This document shows, in pieces, positions 1-9,830 of a stretch of DNA of 64,000 nt. The notes below the pieces were generated by a model. The model had not been told where the DNA came from, did not search any database, and saw only the letters and a program-made list of their open reading frames with translations. Position 1 is the first letter of the stretch. Every line of letters starts with the position of its first letter. Position numbers and translations under genes: made by a program. The stretch is from Clostridium ljungdahlii DSM 13528 (GTDB lineage: Bacteria > Bacillota > Clostridia > Clostridiales > Clostridiaceae), in the NCBI RefSeq assembly GCF_000143685.1, contig NC_014328.1, forward strand, positions 3,782,001-3,846,000. The letters run 5' to 3'.

Positions 1-286
1 AGCTCGATATAGTAACCGTATTCTTACTTCCCAGTCCATAGGTTATGATGCAACCGGATATATCTACATTATTTTTCATTTTGCTTATTAAATCCATATT
101 TATAAAACAATAATCTCCATCTAGAACTTTGTACCTTTCATTTATAGAATTTAGCACTACATAATTTACCCTTCTACTAACATCATTGTCTGTAAAAGTG
201 GAGTAGTCTAAATTCATTAAATCAAAAAGCTCTACCAAATATTTCTTAAACTGGGCATTAGTTTCAATAATTTCTATAGATTGCAT
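1..286 (-). CDS. Unrecognised protein, N-terminal part only (runs off left edge)
   Basis: An ATG at 286-284 follows an AGGAGG ribosome-binding site (295-300) at good spacing. The frame stays open for 95 codons to the window edge, so the 3' part is missing. The visible protein begins MQSIEIIETNAQFKKYLVEL and contains the stretch GCIITYGLGSKNTVTIS. I do not recognise the family with confidence; the ITYGLGSKNTV stretch is faintly reminiscent of Mur-ligase-like proteins, but this is too weak for a call. It is co-directional with, and downstream of, the polysaccharide deacetylase gene. Confidence 0.6.
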   Translation of the reverse strand, partial: MQSIEIIETNAQFKKYLVELFDLMNLDYSTFTDNDVSRRVNYVVLNSINERYKVLDGDYCFINMDLISKMKNNVDISGCIITYGLGSKNTVTISS

Positions 287-450
287 CTTTATTACCTCCT
301 GTTAAAATATATGTTTTAAAATTATTTTAAACAGGATATGTTTTTTTTATACTATTTTCTAAATTGTAATCCAATCATTGATACTTGCCCTCATTGCCAT
401 TATAATACATATTTATTGTGTTTTTCAATAACTGTTTAATATAAGTCATA

Positions 451-1203
451 TTAATTTCTCATCTGCTTTCCGTCATAGTCCATTTTATAGTTATCTTTGT
501 ATATCAAATCCCCTACCTTAACAAACTTGTATCCTTTTTCCTTTAAATTTACTATTACCCTTTCTAAATTAAGTGGTGTATACTTTGCACTATTATGAAA
601 TAATAATATAGAACCAGGTTTTGTACTTTTTATAACCCTGTTGTATTCAAGATCTGCCCCCTGCTCTTTCCAGTCTATACTATCTACATCCCATTGAATG
701 CAGTAATATCCTGAATTCTTTACTGTATCTATTACATCATCATTATAAGATCCTTCAGGACATCTAAATAATTTTGTTCCACTTCCTGTTATGCTTCTTA
801 TTTTAGCTTCATTTATGTTTATATCTTCAATAATTTTATCTCTAGATATTTTCGTCATATTAGGGTGTCTATTTGAATGATTTCCTATCTCGTGTCCTTT
901 AGTATATATCTCCTTTAGTTTATCGGGATTTTTATCAACCCAGTCCCCTACTACAAAGAATGTAGCTTTTATATTATGTTTATCCAGTACATTTAATATC
1001 TGATCAATGTATTCATCTCCTAGACTAACATCAAAGGTTATAGCAACTTTTTTATCTTTTGTGTCAACACAATAAATAGGTAATTTCCTATTTACTCTTG
1101 CAAATGCCCCTTCATATCTATAATTTGCAAATAATGATACGCCAATAGCTATAAGCAATAATATTGACACCATAAATATTTTTTTTATACATCTTGATTT
1201 CAA
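451..1203 (-). CDS. Polysaccharide deacetylase, PdaB-like, membrane anchored
   Basis: NodB-type carbohydrate esterase (CE4) predicted to remove acetyl groups from a cell-wall polysaccharide outside the membrane. Residues 8-26 form one hydrophobic anchor or signal segment. The NodB domain spans about 50-235. Motif 1 reads TFDVSLGD (56-63), the form seen in Bacillus PdaB rather than the usual TFDDG. Motif 2 is HSNRHP (109-114, metal ligands), motif 3 RCPEGSY (147-153), and motif 5 LLFHN (200-204). At 250 residues it has the normal family length. In Bacillus PdaB acts on spore cortex peptidoglycan; a sporulation role here is only an analogy. The 160 bp between its end and the next gene show no feature I can name. 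Confidence 0.88.
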   Translation of the reverse strand: MKSRCIKKIFMVSILLLIAIGVSLFANYRYEGAFARVNRKLPIYCVDTKDKKVAITFDVSLGDEYIDQILNVLDKHNIKATFFVVGDWVDKNPDKLKEIYTKGHEIGNHSNRHPNMTKISRDKIIEDININEAKIRSITGSGTKLFRCPEGSYNDDVIDTVKNSGYYCIQWDVDSIDWKEQGADLEYNRVIKSTKPGSILLFHNSAKYTPLNLERVIVNLKEKGYKFVKVGDLIYKDNYKMDYDGKQMRN

Positions 1204-1393
1204 TTTTTACCTCCACAATATATTTATTTCATAATTTTATATAGTATTTTATAACAACAAATATTACAAAATTTAAAAAATTTATTGTAGATATATTACA
1301 TTCAAAAATATGCATTCAAATATTTTATACAACTATGCTATAATATACATATATATTATTTTAGTATTCTTAATTCAATGGAGAGGATTTTAA

Positions 1394-1921
1394 ATGTTTG
1401 AAAATACTTTAGAACTAGCAGAAAATAAATTACTTCTGCTTTACATATTTAAAAAAATCAAGTTTCCTATTTCCAATAATCAAATAACCGAAGTCATACT
1501 GGAAAATGACTTCATAAATTATTTTACTCTTCAGCAATATTTAAATGAGCTTCTATCTTCTAATTTTATCAAGCAGATAGATTCTCAAAGTAACCATAAA
1601 TTTATAATTACAAAAAAAGGCATAAAGGTGTTGTCCCTCTTCGGAAATAGGATTTCCAAAGATAAAATAGATATATTAGACAGCTATATAGACGAGCATT
1701 TTAATGACATAAAAAGTAAAATCTCAGTAAATGCCAACTATACAACTAAACATAAAAACAGTTTTATGGTAAATTTAAAAATATCGGAAAGTAATTCCAC
1801 CTTAATGAACTTAAAGCTAAATGTGGACTCTAAAAAAACTGCCCAAAAACTATGTGAAAAGTGGGAAAAAAACTTTTCAGAAATTTATTATAAAATAGTT
1901 GAATTACTTATGGAAGATTAA
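1394..1921 (+). CDS. DUF4364 family protein (winged-helix-like)
   Basis: The protein matches the DUF4364 pattern common in clostridia: an N-terminal winged-helix-like half (about 8-85) including the run LAENKLLLLYIFKKI and a wing ending in ITKKGIKVL, followed by a C-terminal half of alternating strands and helices. The N-terminal half suggests DNA binding, but no target is known to me. It has a GGAGAGG site upstream (1380-1387) and a TATAAT-like box at 1339-1344. It is convergent with the next gene, only 4 bp apart. Function unknown. Confidence 0.8.
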   Translation: MFENTLELAENKLLLLYIFKKIKFPISNNQITEVILENDFINYFTLQQYLNELLSSNFIKQIDSQSNHKFIITKKGIKVLSLFGNRISKDKIDILDSYIDEHFNDIKSKISVNANYTTKHKNSFMVNLKISESNSTLMNLKLNVDSKKTAQKLCEKWEKNFSEIYYKIVELLMED

Positions 1922-1925
1922 GGAT

Positions 1926-2816
1926 TTATTTCACAACCATACCTGTAGGCTCTCCACCTATAGGTATATATTTTTTATTTTCATCTTTTAAATTTACCTT
2001 TATCAATAAATTGTTATAATTATCCCCCACATATAAACTTCCCCTTCGTTTTAATACACTTGCAGGCATCCCCCCAACAATCAGCCTCTTTTTCTCCTTA
2101 TAGTTATTTATATCCAAAACGCTTATTGTACCATCTCCAAAATTGGATACAAAACAATATCTACTGCTGCAGTATATGTCTACTGGCGAATTTCCCACAA
2201 TAATTCTATTTATAATTTTATAGTTTTTAAGTGATAATATGGCTATACTTCCCCTAAACTCCGATCCTATATTGCTTTCACAGATAAGTATATGCTGTCC
2301 ATCCACTGCAAACACAGCCTTAGTAGGATAGCATCCTACTCTTATGTTAGCTATAGGTTCATTTTTTTTGCAGTCTATTAAGGTTATGCTATCATCTTCC
2401 ATATTAGATATTACAAGCAGCTTTCTTTCCTTATTCAAACATATGCTATAAGGAAGATTTCCACAGGGAACTTCTTCAACTACTCTTCTCATATTAAGAT
2501 CAAAAACAAGCAGGCTATTTAAATCACTGCATATTATATATGCATTATTTTTATAGGTAATAATATCATTGCAGCATGCCCCAACATAATAACTTTCTTC
2601 CTGAATTTCATTTTTTATATCTATTATAGATATGCTGTTATTATATTTGTTTGCTGTTATAAGTTTAGAATCATTTAAACATAACCCATGGGGTCCAACT
2701 CTATAGGTCATGTCCTCAGATTTTAAATGTATTCTAGTTTCTTCATGAAAATCATCTAAATTCACCTTTGATACTGTATCAGAAGAAGTGCTACATATAT
2801 AAAGATACTCCAACAC
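1926..2816 (-). CDS. YncE-like beta-propeller protein (YVTN-type repeats)
   Basis: The 296-residue protein consists of repeated blade-like units of about 40 residues, each ending in strands such as SITLIDCKKNEPIANIRVG and GTISVLDINNYKEKKRLIVGG, typical of YVTN/YncE beta-propellers. There is no signal peptide, so it is probably cytosolic. The start is GTG at 2816, preceded by a GGGGG site at 2824-2828; the ATG at 2821 is in another frame. Ligand and role are unknown. It ends 4 bp from the convergent DUF4364 gene. Confidence 0.72.
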   Translation of the reverse strand: MLEYLYICSTSSDTVSKVNLDDFHEETRIHLKSEDMTYRVGPHGLCLNDSKLITANKYNNSISIIDIKNEIQEESYYVGACCNDIITYKNNAYIICSDLNSLLVFDLNMRRVVEEVPCGNLPYSICLNKERKLLVISNMEDDSITLIDCKKNEPIANIRVGCYPTKAVFAVDGQHILICESNIGSEFRGSIAILSLKNYKIINRIIVGNSPVDIYCSSRYCFVSNFGDGTISVLDINNYKEKKRLIVGGMPASVLKRRGSLYVGDNYNNLLIKVNLKDENKKYIPIGGEPTGMVVK

Positions 2817-2959
2817 ACCATCGCCCCCTTACAACTATAATATGAAGGTTAGCTAAAATAGGTAATACTAATTAATTATTTTATTTTGTTGTATATTAAC
2901 TTTATATTCTATATAATTATTTTGTTAATACATTATTTTATATGAAACAAGGTGATGAA

Positions 2960-3211
2960 ATGTACAGTTATGTAACAAAAGGAGTTTGTTCAAGTCAAAT
3001 AAATTTTGATGTTGTAGAAAACAAAATTAGAAATGTAAATTTTGTAGGAGGATGTAATGGGAACTTACAAGGTATATCAAAATTAGTTGAAGGAATGGAT
3101 GTAGCTGAAGCTGTGGAAAAATTAGAAGGAATTTCCTGCAGTGGAAAAGGAACTTCCTGTCCCGATCAATTTGCAACTGCCCTTAAAAAATTAGTTTTAA
3201 GCCGTAAGTAA
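2960..3211 (+). CDS. TSCPD domain protein (TIGR03905-type)
   Basis: A small protein of 83 residues with the motif GKGTSCPDQFATAL near the C terminus and the family opening MYSYVTKGVCSSQI. TSCPD domains also occur at the end of some ribonucleotide reductases, and the conserved cysteines suggest metal or redox chemistry. The free-standing form has no firm function. I chose the ATG at 2960 over the one at 2942: AAGGTGAT lies 7 bases upstream of 2960, and family members start at MYSY. Confidence 0.85.
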   Translation: MYSYVTKGVCSSQINFDVVENKIRNVNFVGGCNGNLQGISKLVEGMDVAEAVEKLEGISCSGKGTSCPDQFATALKKLVLSRK

Positions 3212-3235
3212 AAAAATTTATTTAACATATAGATC

Positions 3236-3476
3236 TTCTAATTAGAAAGTTCACTTATACCAGCCATATACTAACAAATTTCATTACACTAAAAACTTTT
3301 AATAAGTCTAAATCTTGGTATTTTGAAAACCTAAAGGTACTTAGATAAACTCGTACCTCAAACACATCTAAGTACCTAAGGTTTTCTAAAATACCAAGCT
3401 AAGACTTATTTATAAAAGTTTTTAAATGTAATTTCAATTTTGTTAGTATATTTTATGTATAAGGTAAAATTTCAAT
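3236..3476. repeat. Long imperfect palindrome, copy 1 (~240 bp)
   Basis: The left arm (about 3236-3330) and right arm (about 3350-3476) are near reverse complements. Matching blocks include CTAACAAA (3271) with TTTGTTAG (3439-3446), CTTGGTATTTT with AAAATACCAAG, and GGTACTTAGAT with ATCTAAGTACC. The loop carries CTCGTACCTCA. The transcript could fold into one very long hairpin. No ORF is present. Confidence 0.85.
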
Positions 3477-3510
3477 TAGAAACTCAATGTAAATGGAAAT
3501 AATATTTATG

Positions 3511-3765
3511 ATTTATAGGTTTTGTACAAAAATAAACTTATGCGTAGAAATATTTTACAATAAGCAAGTACATTTAAATATTTTGTATATAAGTCTTAGC
3601 AGAAAATTTGTAAAAAAACTTAGGACTTTTGAATTGTCTGAGGTACGAGTTTTCAAAAGTCCTTAGCTTTTTTAAACTGTCTGTTTAGACTTATCAAAAT
3701 ATTTAACCGTACTTGTGGTTGTAAAATATTCGAAGCATAAGTTTATTTTTAGTTAAAAGCCATAA
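3511..3765. repeat. Long imperfect palindrome, copy 2 (~250 bp), inverted relative to copy 1
   Basis: A second long palindrome. AATAAACTTATGC (left) pairs with GCATAAGTTTATT (right), GGACTTTTGAA pairs with TTCAAAAGTCC at the tip, and a loop contains TGAGGTACGAG. The loop is the reverse complement of the copy 1 loop, and AAGTCTTA-type blocks are shared, so both are probably diverged members of one repeat family. Together they fill the 562 bp between the TSCPD gene and folC. Confidence 0.85.
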
Positions 3766-3773
3766 CTTCAAAC

Positions 3774-5120
3774 TTATTTGATGTCATTGTGCTTTCTTAT
3801 AATTTTTCTCATGTCGCCTATCATATAAAGGGAACCTGATATCAATAAGATATCATCTTCGCTGCAGTAGGAAAGTGCCTTTTCGTAAGCCTCTTCATAA
3901 GTATCCAAAGCTTCGCATTTGGAGTTATATTTTTCTATGACACCTTTTAACTCTTTTGAATTTTCAGCTCTTGTATTGTTTGGGGTAACGGCTATTACTC
4001 TCTCCGCTAAAGGAACAATAGTTTTTACCATTACTTCAACTTCTTTATCTGCCAATATACCCAATATAAGTATCATCTTATTGTAGTTAAAATAGGTGCA
4101 TAAGTTTTTCCTCAGCATGGAAATTCCCTCTCTATTGTGTGCACCATCTATTACAACTAGCGGCTTACGGTGCATTACTTCAAGTCTTCCAATCCATTTC
4201 ACATTAGAAAGTGCTTTTAATATAGTCTGCTTATCTATATCAAATCCATATCTAGACAATTCCTCTATAGCAAATAGGGCACAAGCACAATTTGTAAGCT
4301 GATGTCTACCTAAAAGGGATAATTTAATATGGTAATCTTCTTTTTTTGTATGTACCTTTATCTTTTGCACATATTCTTTGCTGTTATTGTCCACCTTTTC
4401 CTGATCTTCAGGCTCTACACAATCACAAGGAACCTTTATAAGTGTACTTCCCCTTTCACTGCATACCTTTTCTATAGCTTCTTCTGCCTCTTTCTCTTCA
4501 GGATAAAGTATTACAGGTATACCAGACTTAACTATTCCTGCCTTTTCATGAGCTATCTCAGCTAAGGTATTTCCTAGTATCTGCATGTGGTCATAGCTTA
4601 TAGATGCAATTATGCTAAGCAATACTCCTCCATCTTCTTCTTTTGAAAATGGTGCCATAACATTTGTGGCATCAAGTCTTCCCCCAAGTCCCACTTCAAC
4701 TACAGCTATATCAACTTTCTGCTCATAGAAATAATAGAACATAGTACAGGTAATTATCTCAAATTCGGTAGGGTTTTCATACCCGAGTTCAATAACCTTT
4801 TTAACAACTTCTGCTACCTTGGTTACTACCCTACTCAAATCATCCTTAGGTATATTGACACCATTTATCTGAATTCTCTCTTCAAACACTTCTAAATAAG
4901 GTGAAGTGTACATACCTACCTTAAATCCTGCTTCCATTAGTATTCTATTTATCATTGCCGTAATAGAACCTTTTCCATTGGTACCCGCTACATGTATTGT
5001 CTTTATTTTCTTCTGTGGGTTACCTAAAAGCTCTAACATCTTTTCTGTCCTATCAAGTCCATAGTTACTTCCAAATTTAGCAGTAGTTTCTATATACTCA
5101 ACTGTTTCATCATAATTCAT
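3774..5120 (-). CDS. folC: Folylpolyglutamate synthase / dihydrofolate synthase
   Basis: Mur-ligase-fold ATP-dependent enzyme that adds glutamate to folates, and in many bacteria to dihydropteroate. The P-loop HVAGTNGKGS lies at about 43-52. Other family blocks are SYDHMQILG with a following EKAGIVK, and the C-terminal VIDGAHNREG. At about 448 residues it has normal length. I place the start at the ATG at 5120: a GGGGATG site lies 7 bases before it, while the ATG at 5138 has no ribosome-binding site. It lies downstream of valS on the same strand, an order common in Firmicutes, but a strong hairpin separates them. Confidence 0.95.
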   Translation of the reverse strand: MNYDETVEYIETTAKFGSNYGLDRTEKMLELLGNPQKKIKTIHVAGTNGKGSITAMINRILMEAGFKVGMYTSPYLEVFEERIQINGVNIPKDDLSRVVTKVAEVVKKVIELGYENPTEFEIITCTMFYYFYEQKVDIAVVEVGLGGRLDATNVMAPFSKEEDGGVLLSIIASISYDHMQILGNTLAEIAHEKAGIVKSGIPVILYPEEKEAEEAIEKVCSERGSTLIKVPCDCVEPEDQEKVDNNSKEYVQKIKVHTKKEDYHIKLSLLGRHQLTNCACALFAIEELSRYGFDIDKQTILKALSNVKWIGRLEVMHRKPLVVIDGAHNREGISMLRKNLCTYFNYNKMILILGILADKEVEVMVKTIVPLAERVIAVTPNNTRAENSKELKGVIEKYNSKCEALDTYEEAYEKALSYCSEDDILLISGSLYMIGDMRKIIRKHNDIK

Positions 5121-5231
5121 AGTAACACATCCCCACATTTTTTTATTTTATCCAACGACTGCGTCCCTAGATAAGTTCTTTTCCTAAATAATAACGTATT
5201 TTAAGTGCTAAAGGCACTAAAAATACTGTTA

Positions 5232-5289
5232 ATAAGACTCTGATGGAGATAGAGGTATTCCTCTTAGCAAAACTCCACCTGAGTCTTAG
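5232..5289 (-). terminator. Nested hairpin just after valS
   Basis: Three stacked inverted segments, TAAGACTC/GAGTCTTA, GGTGGAG/CTCCATC and AGAGG/CCTCT, form a nearly continuous stem starting 3 bases after the valS stop. There is no long T run, so it may be an RNA 3'-end or processing element, or a small repeat, rather than a classical terminator. Confidence 0.55.
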
Positions 5290-5291
5290 AA

Positions 5292-7940
5292 TTACTTGAT
5301 ATTCTGCAATCTTTCAATTACAGTATTCAGCATTTCTCTGTACTTATCTCCTTTTTCCCTTTCTGCATTTACCACAGCTTCCGGTGCCTTGGAAACAAAT
5401 TTTTCATTTGAAAGTTTATTTTCTACTCTCTTTATTTCTGCCTCTAGTTTTTCCTTTTCCTTATTAAGTCTTTCAATTTCCTTATCCATATCTACTAGAT
5501 CAAAAAGTGGAATAAATAATTCTGCTCCTCTAGTTACTGCTGATACTATATTTTTTGGTACATCATTTTTATCTTTTAAAAATTCAACTTCACTAGCAGA
5601 AGCTAATTTTTTGAAATAATCTTCTCCATTTTGAAAAGCTTCATATGCATCTTTTTCAGCTACATGAACCATGATTTTTGCTTTTCTGGAAAATGGTACA
5701 TTCATTTCTGTTCTAATATTTCTTATTTCTCTAATAGCCTCTATAATATATTCCATATCTTTTTCTGCCTTTAAATCCTTCAGGCTTTCATCATATTCTG
5801 GCCATTTTGATATAGTTATAGATTCATACTCTGTATAAAGGTGAGTATATATTTCTTCAGTTATAAAAGGCATTACAGGATGTAATAGCTGCAAACTTGT
5901 AGATAATACATTGTTTAATACATTGTATGCTACACCCTTAGCTTTTTCATCCTCACCATACATAACAGGTTTAACAAGTTCTATATACCAATCACATAAC
6001 TCTCCCCATATAAAATCATATAATTTCTGAGAAGCTATTCCAAGTTCAAATTTTTCTATGTTGTCTGTAACTTCTTTTACAAGAGTATTTAATTTAGACA
6101 TTATCCATCTGTCTGCACCACTGTAATCTTTGCAGTCTTTATACTTACTCATCAAATCTTCATCTATGTTCATAAGTACAAATCTTGAAGCATTCCATAT
6201 TTTATTTGCAAAATTTCTAGATGCTTCAACTCTTTCTGGATAATACCTTATGTCATTTCCTGGTGCATTTCCTGTAATAAGGGTAAATCTAAGAGCATCT
6301 GCCCCATACTCATCTATTACCTCTATTGGATCTACACCATTTCCAAGGGATTTTGACATTTTTCTTCCTTGAGAATCCCTTACAATACCATGTATAAGTA
6401 CATTTTCAAAAGGAATATCATCCATACAGTAAAGACCTGAGAATATCATCCTTGCAACCCAGAAGAATATTATGTCGTATCCTGTAACAAGAGTATTGTT
6501 AGGGTAGAAGCATTTCAAATCCTCTGTCTTATCTGGCCATCCAAGTGTTGAGAAAGGCCATAATGCAGAACTAAACCAGGTATCCAGTACATCTTTATCC
6601 TGTTCTAAGTTAGTTGAACCACATTTTGTACATTTCGTAGCTTCTCCGTCTGTTACTATAACTTCGCCACAATCCTTACAGTACCAAACAGGAATTCTAT
6701 GTCCCCACCAGAGCTGTCTTGAAATACACCAGTCCTGAATGTTTTCCATCCAGTTGAAGTAAGTCTTTTCAAACCTTTCAGGTACAAATTTAACCTTTTT
6801 ATCTCTTACAACCTTAATAGCAGGTTCTGCCAATGATTTCATCTTTACAAACCACTGCTTTGAAAGCATAGGTTCGATAGTAGTACCACATCTGTCATGA
6901 CATCCTACATTATGTGCATGTTCTTTGATTTTAACCAAATATCCCTGCTTATCTAAATCTTCTACTACTAACTTTCTAGCTTCATATCTATCAAGTCCAT
7001 CATATTTTGTCCCAGGTAATTTTATAGTTCCATCTTCATTCATTATTATTATTTCAGGAAGGTTATGTCTCTTTCCTACATGATAGTCATTAGGGTCATG
7101 GGCTGGTGTTATCTTAACTGCTCCTGTACCAAACTCCATGTCTACATAGTCATCCTCAACTATAGGTATTTCCCTATTTATAATTGGAAGTATAGCTTTC
7201 TTTCCTACTAAATGCTTATATCTTTCATCCTTAGGATTAACTGCAATGGCTGTATCTCCAAACATTGTTTCAGGTCTTGTAGTTGCAATTTCAAGGTATT
7301 CATCGCTGCCTACAATCTTATATTTTATGTGCCAGAAATGTCCCTGCTGCTCTTCATACTCGATTTCCGCATCGGATATAGCTGTCTGACACTTAGGACA
7401 CCAGTTTATTATCCTATTTCCTTGATATATAAGGCCATCATTATATAGTTTTACAAAGAACTTTTTTACTGCCTTATTGAGACCTTCGTCCATAGTAAAT
7501 CGCTCTCTTGTAAAATCTGTAGAACAACCAAGCTTCTTTACCTGATTTCTTATTCTTCCCCTGTATTCATTACTCCAATCCCAAGTCTTTTCAAGGAACT
7601 TTTCTCTTCCTATTTTCTTTTTTTCTATTCCATTTTTTAGAAGTTCTTTTTCAACTTTTACCTCAGTTGCAATACTTGCATGATCTTCACCCGGAAGCCA
7701 TAGTGTACTGTAGCCTTGCATTCTCTTTGTTCTTATTATTATGTCCTGTATAGTATCATCTAGCGCGTGTCCAAGGTGCAATTTTCCTGTAATATTTGGA
7801 GGTGGTATTACTATTGTATACGATTTTTTATTTTTATCTGCTTTGGGTGTAAAATATCCTTTTTCTTGCCAAAGATCATAAAGTCTGTCTTCAAATTCTT
7901 TTGGGTTATAAGTAGTTGCCATTTCTTTCTTTTGTGCCAT
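5292..7940 (-). CDS. valS: Valyl-tRNA synthetase
   Basis: Class I aminoacyl-tRNA synthetase that charges tRNA-Val in the cytosol. The signature [15 protein letters not shown] holds the HIGH motif (HLGH, 55-58), and KMSKSLGNG at about 521 holds the KMSKS loop. The editing domain is present, and the C-terminal 60 residues form the usual coiled coil ([18 protein letters not shown]). The 882 residues match the family. AGGAGG lies 7 bases before the ATG at 7940; the in-frame TTG at 7943 is less likely. Expression should be controlled by the T-box upstream. Confidence 0.97.
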   Translation of the reverse strand: MAQKKEMATTYNPKEFEDRLYDLWQEKGYFTPKADKNKKSYTIVIPPPNITGKLHLGHALDDTIQDIIIRTKRMQGYSTLWLPGEDHASIATEVKVEKELLKNGIEKKKIGREKFLEKTWDWSNEYRGRIRNQVKKLGCSTDFTRERFTMDEGLNKAVKKFFVKLYNDGLIYQGNRIINWCPKCQTAISDAEIEYEEQQGHFWHIKYKIVGSDEYLEIATTRPETMFGDTAIAVNPKDERYKHLVGKKAILPIINREIPIVEDDYVDMEFGTGAVKITPAHDPNDYHVGKRHNLPEIIIMNEDGTIKLPGTKYDGLDRYEARKLVVEDLDKQGYLVKIKEHAHNVGCHDRCGTTIEPMLSKQWFVKMKSLAEPAIKVVRDKKVKFVPERFEKTYFNWMENIQDWCISRQLWWGHRIPVWYCKDCGEVIVTDGEATKCTKCGSTNLEQDKDVLDTWFSSALWPFSTLGWPDKTEDLKCFYPNNTLVTGYDIIFFWVARMIFSGLYCMDDIPFENVLIHGIVRDSQGRKMSKSLGNGVDPIEVIDEYGADALRFTLITGNAPGNDIRYYPERVEASRNFANKIWNASRFVLMNIDEDLMSKYKDCKDYSGADRWIMSKLNTLVKEVTDNIEKFELGIASQKLYDFIWGELCDWYIELVKPVMYGEDEKAKGVAYNVLNNVLSTSLQLLHPVMPFITEEIYTHLYTEYESITISKWPEYDESLKDLKAEKDMEYIIEAIREIRNIRTEMNVPFSRKAKIMVHVAEKDAYEAFQNGEDYFKKLASASEVEFLKDKNDVPKNIVSAVTRGAELFIPLFDLVDMDKEIERLNKEKEKLEAEIKRVENKLSNEKFVSKAPEAVVNAEREKGDKYREMLNTVIERLQNIK

Positions 7941-8007
7941 CAAATCTCCTCCTAATTATTAGATATTCTAATATTAATACCAATTCAAGTATTTACATTC
8001 TTAAATC

Positions 8008-8250
8008 AAAAAAAGCCTTCATCCACAAAGGACGAAGACCCGCGTTGCCACCTTTTTTCCTGTAAATACAGGCTCTTAAAAAATAACGATTAAGAAAACC
8101 GTCTTTACCTACTGTTATTTCAGCAAAGAAACTCCAAAGCTACCTTCAAGATAATCCATATAGAAAACCTCTCAACTAACAGATTTTCCTCTCTTTATAC
8201 TCCATTATCTCTAATCCTCTTTTTCACAGTTAACAAATTCAAATTTATAT
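8008..8250 (-). promoter_or_regulatory. T-box leader RNA, valine specific
   Basis: Read on the minus strand, this leader has the conserved T-box AGGTGGCAACGCGGG (around 8040-8054), followed by a terminator hairpin (8015-8037) and seven T residues (8008-8014). Stem I carries an AGTA/GAA internal-loop pair. In the standard position (GAA, then one base, then the specifier) the codon is GTA at 8141-8143, which is valine and agrees with valS downstream. Uncharged tRNA-Val should stabilise the antiterminator and permit valS transcription. Confidence 0.93.
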
Positions 8251-8256
8251 AGTTCT

Positions 8257-8284
8257 ATTATAACGTTATTTTTCAACCTGTCAA
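8257..8284 (-). promoter_or_regulatory. Promoter of the valS T-box transcript
   Basis: On the minus strand TTGACA (8284-8279) and TATAAT (8262-8257), with a 16-bp spacer, lie just upstream of the T-box leader. Confidence 0.8.
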
Positions 8285-8326
8285 GAATTTTTATAGTAAA
8301 TTCCTATATACATCAATCTTATACAA

Positions 8327-8731
8327 CTAGTATTTTTTAAACATATTTCCTGGCGAATCATTCAATAATTTTACACACAATCTATATTTATAGTGTATCA
8401 TAGAAAGGTATTCTTCTTCCGATAATACATCTTGAAAATCATCTTCATCTACAAGACCATATTTAGGATGAAATATAATAGCTCTATAATTTATGCCACC
8501 ATTTCTTACTCCTATAAAAAATACAGCAATAAATTTTTCATTATCTGCATTTAACAAAGTTCCTGGAATATATGCTTCATCCATTTCATTATATGAAGCT
8601 CCATATAGATCTTCAAATTTCATACCTATATCCCTATACACCTTTTCAAAATAAAATGGATCTTCTCCTATTTTCTTAAAATCAACCTTTCGAGCATAAT
8701 CTTCTATATAATCTAAATATTCATTATTCAA
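8327..8731 (-). CDS. Conserved-looking hypothetical protein
   Basis: About 134 residues, acidic, with no signal peptide or membrane segment. A central stretch, KFIAVFFIGVRNGGINYRAI, looks like paired beta strands. I do not recognise the family. Several GTG/TTG starts are possible. I prefer TTG at 8731, because AGGTGG lies 8 bases upstream; GTG at 8743 is nearly on top of that site. It stands alone upstream of the valS promoter. Confidence 0.6.
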   Translation of the reverse strand: MNNEYLDYIEDYARKVDFKKIGEDPFYFEKVYRDIGMKFEDLYGASYNEMDEAYIPGTLLNADNEKFIAVFFIGVRNGGINYRAIIFHPKYGLVDEDDFQDVLSEEEYLSMIHYKYRLCVKLLNDSPGNMFKKY

Positions 8732-8833
8732 AACATACACCACCTACCATTTATGCAGTAAAAAGACTAATTGTATTTTATTCCATTATATCAAAAGTTA
8801 TGTGTAAGCAGAGTTTAAATTTAAAATTAATAG

Positions 8834-8888
8834 TTAAGAATTAATAGTTATAATTAATTTTCACTCATTTTTCACTATTAATTCTTAA
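8834..8888. repeat. AT-rich inverted repeat
   Basis: TTAAGAATTAATAGT (8834-8848) and its exact reverse complement (8874-8888) flank a 25-base loop. It lies downstream of the truncated binding-protein gene and upstream of the 8.3-kb gene. There is no T run, so a terminator role is uncertain. Confidence 0.6.
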
Positions 8889-8934
8889 CTTAAATGTAAT
8901 TTTCAATTACTAATAATCTATTGATGTATATAAA

Positions 8935-9765
8935 TTATTTAATAGCTTTTTCTGCAAAAGAGTTATTAACTATCTTATTAAAGTCTGGTCTTGAAGGTAT
9001 TAAACTAGGTTTATAGTTTTGTATTATATCCTCAAGCCTGTTTAAATCCTGCTGTTTTATAACTGGCGTAGTCGCATAGGCATTTATAGCTCTATAATTT
9101 TTCACTACAGAAATCAAGATATCTTCATCTGTTCCAGGGAAAAATGATTTTATAGCCTCAGCCACTTCTTTGTCACTGTGTTTTTGAACCCATATTTGTC
9201 CTTGATGAATTGCATCAGTGAATTTTTGTATAGTCTGTGGATTCTTTTCCATATAGGATTTAGTTGAAAAATAACAGGTATACGGAAGCACACCAGCAGA
9301 TTTACCTACTGAAGCAACTACGTATCCAGTTTTATCTTTTTCAAGCATACTAGCTGTTGGTTCAAAAAGTGCAACATAATCCCCTGTTTTCGATTTAAAA
9401 GCTCCTCCTGTTGCAGTATAGGCAATATTAGTCATCAAGTTAACGTCTTTTCCAGGTTGAATTCCATTTTTCTGCAATACATACTCCAGAGCCATTTCAG
9501 GAACTCCGCCAGGTCTTCCTCCAATTATACTTTTACCTTTTACAGATTTCCAATCAAAGTTTTTTTCCGCTTTTCTACCAACTAAAAAAGAACCATCCGT
9601 AGTTGTAAGTTGTGCAAAAAGTACGGGGTAATCCTTTCTCTTCTGGTTATATATATATATTGTCTGCTCCGGCCCACAAAATCCAATATCACAACTTTTA
9701 CTAAGTACCTGCTGCATAGTCTTATCTGCTACCATTACAAAAACACAAGTTTTTATTTTTAGCAT
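8935..9765 (-). pseudogene. ABC transporter substrate-binding protein (NMT1/SsuA type), 5'-truncated
   Basis: The body is a clear periplasmic-binding-type fold of the nitrate/sulfonate/thiamine-precursor class, with blocks ADKTMQQVLS, CDIGFCGPEQTIY, GKSIIGGRPGG and VALFEPTASM. It lacks the signal peptide and the first lobe segment (roughly 60-70 residues). The first dozen residues, MLKIKTCVFVM, look like unrelated sequence read through from upstream. No permease or ATPase gene is adjacent. A functional exported binding protein is therefore unlikely, and I read it as a decayed gene. It lies 65 bp after pucR on the same strand. Confidence 0.75.
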
Positions 9766-9830
9766 TATATTTCGAAGAACGTGTAAAATTCGTTCTCTTT
9801 AATATTAGTAATAACTTTAGCAGCCTATTC

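Noticed and set aside
3212..3773. CRISPR-like or rho-independent terminator reading of the intergenic repeats
   Set aside because: There is no regular repeat-spacer spacing, and the stems are far too long for ordinary terminators; long palindromic repeats describe them better.
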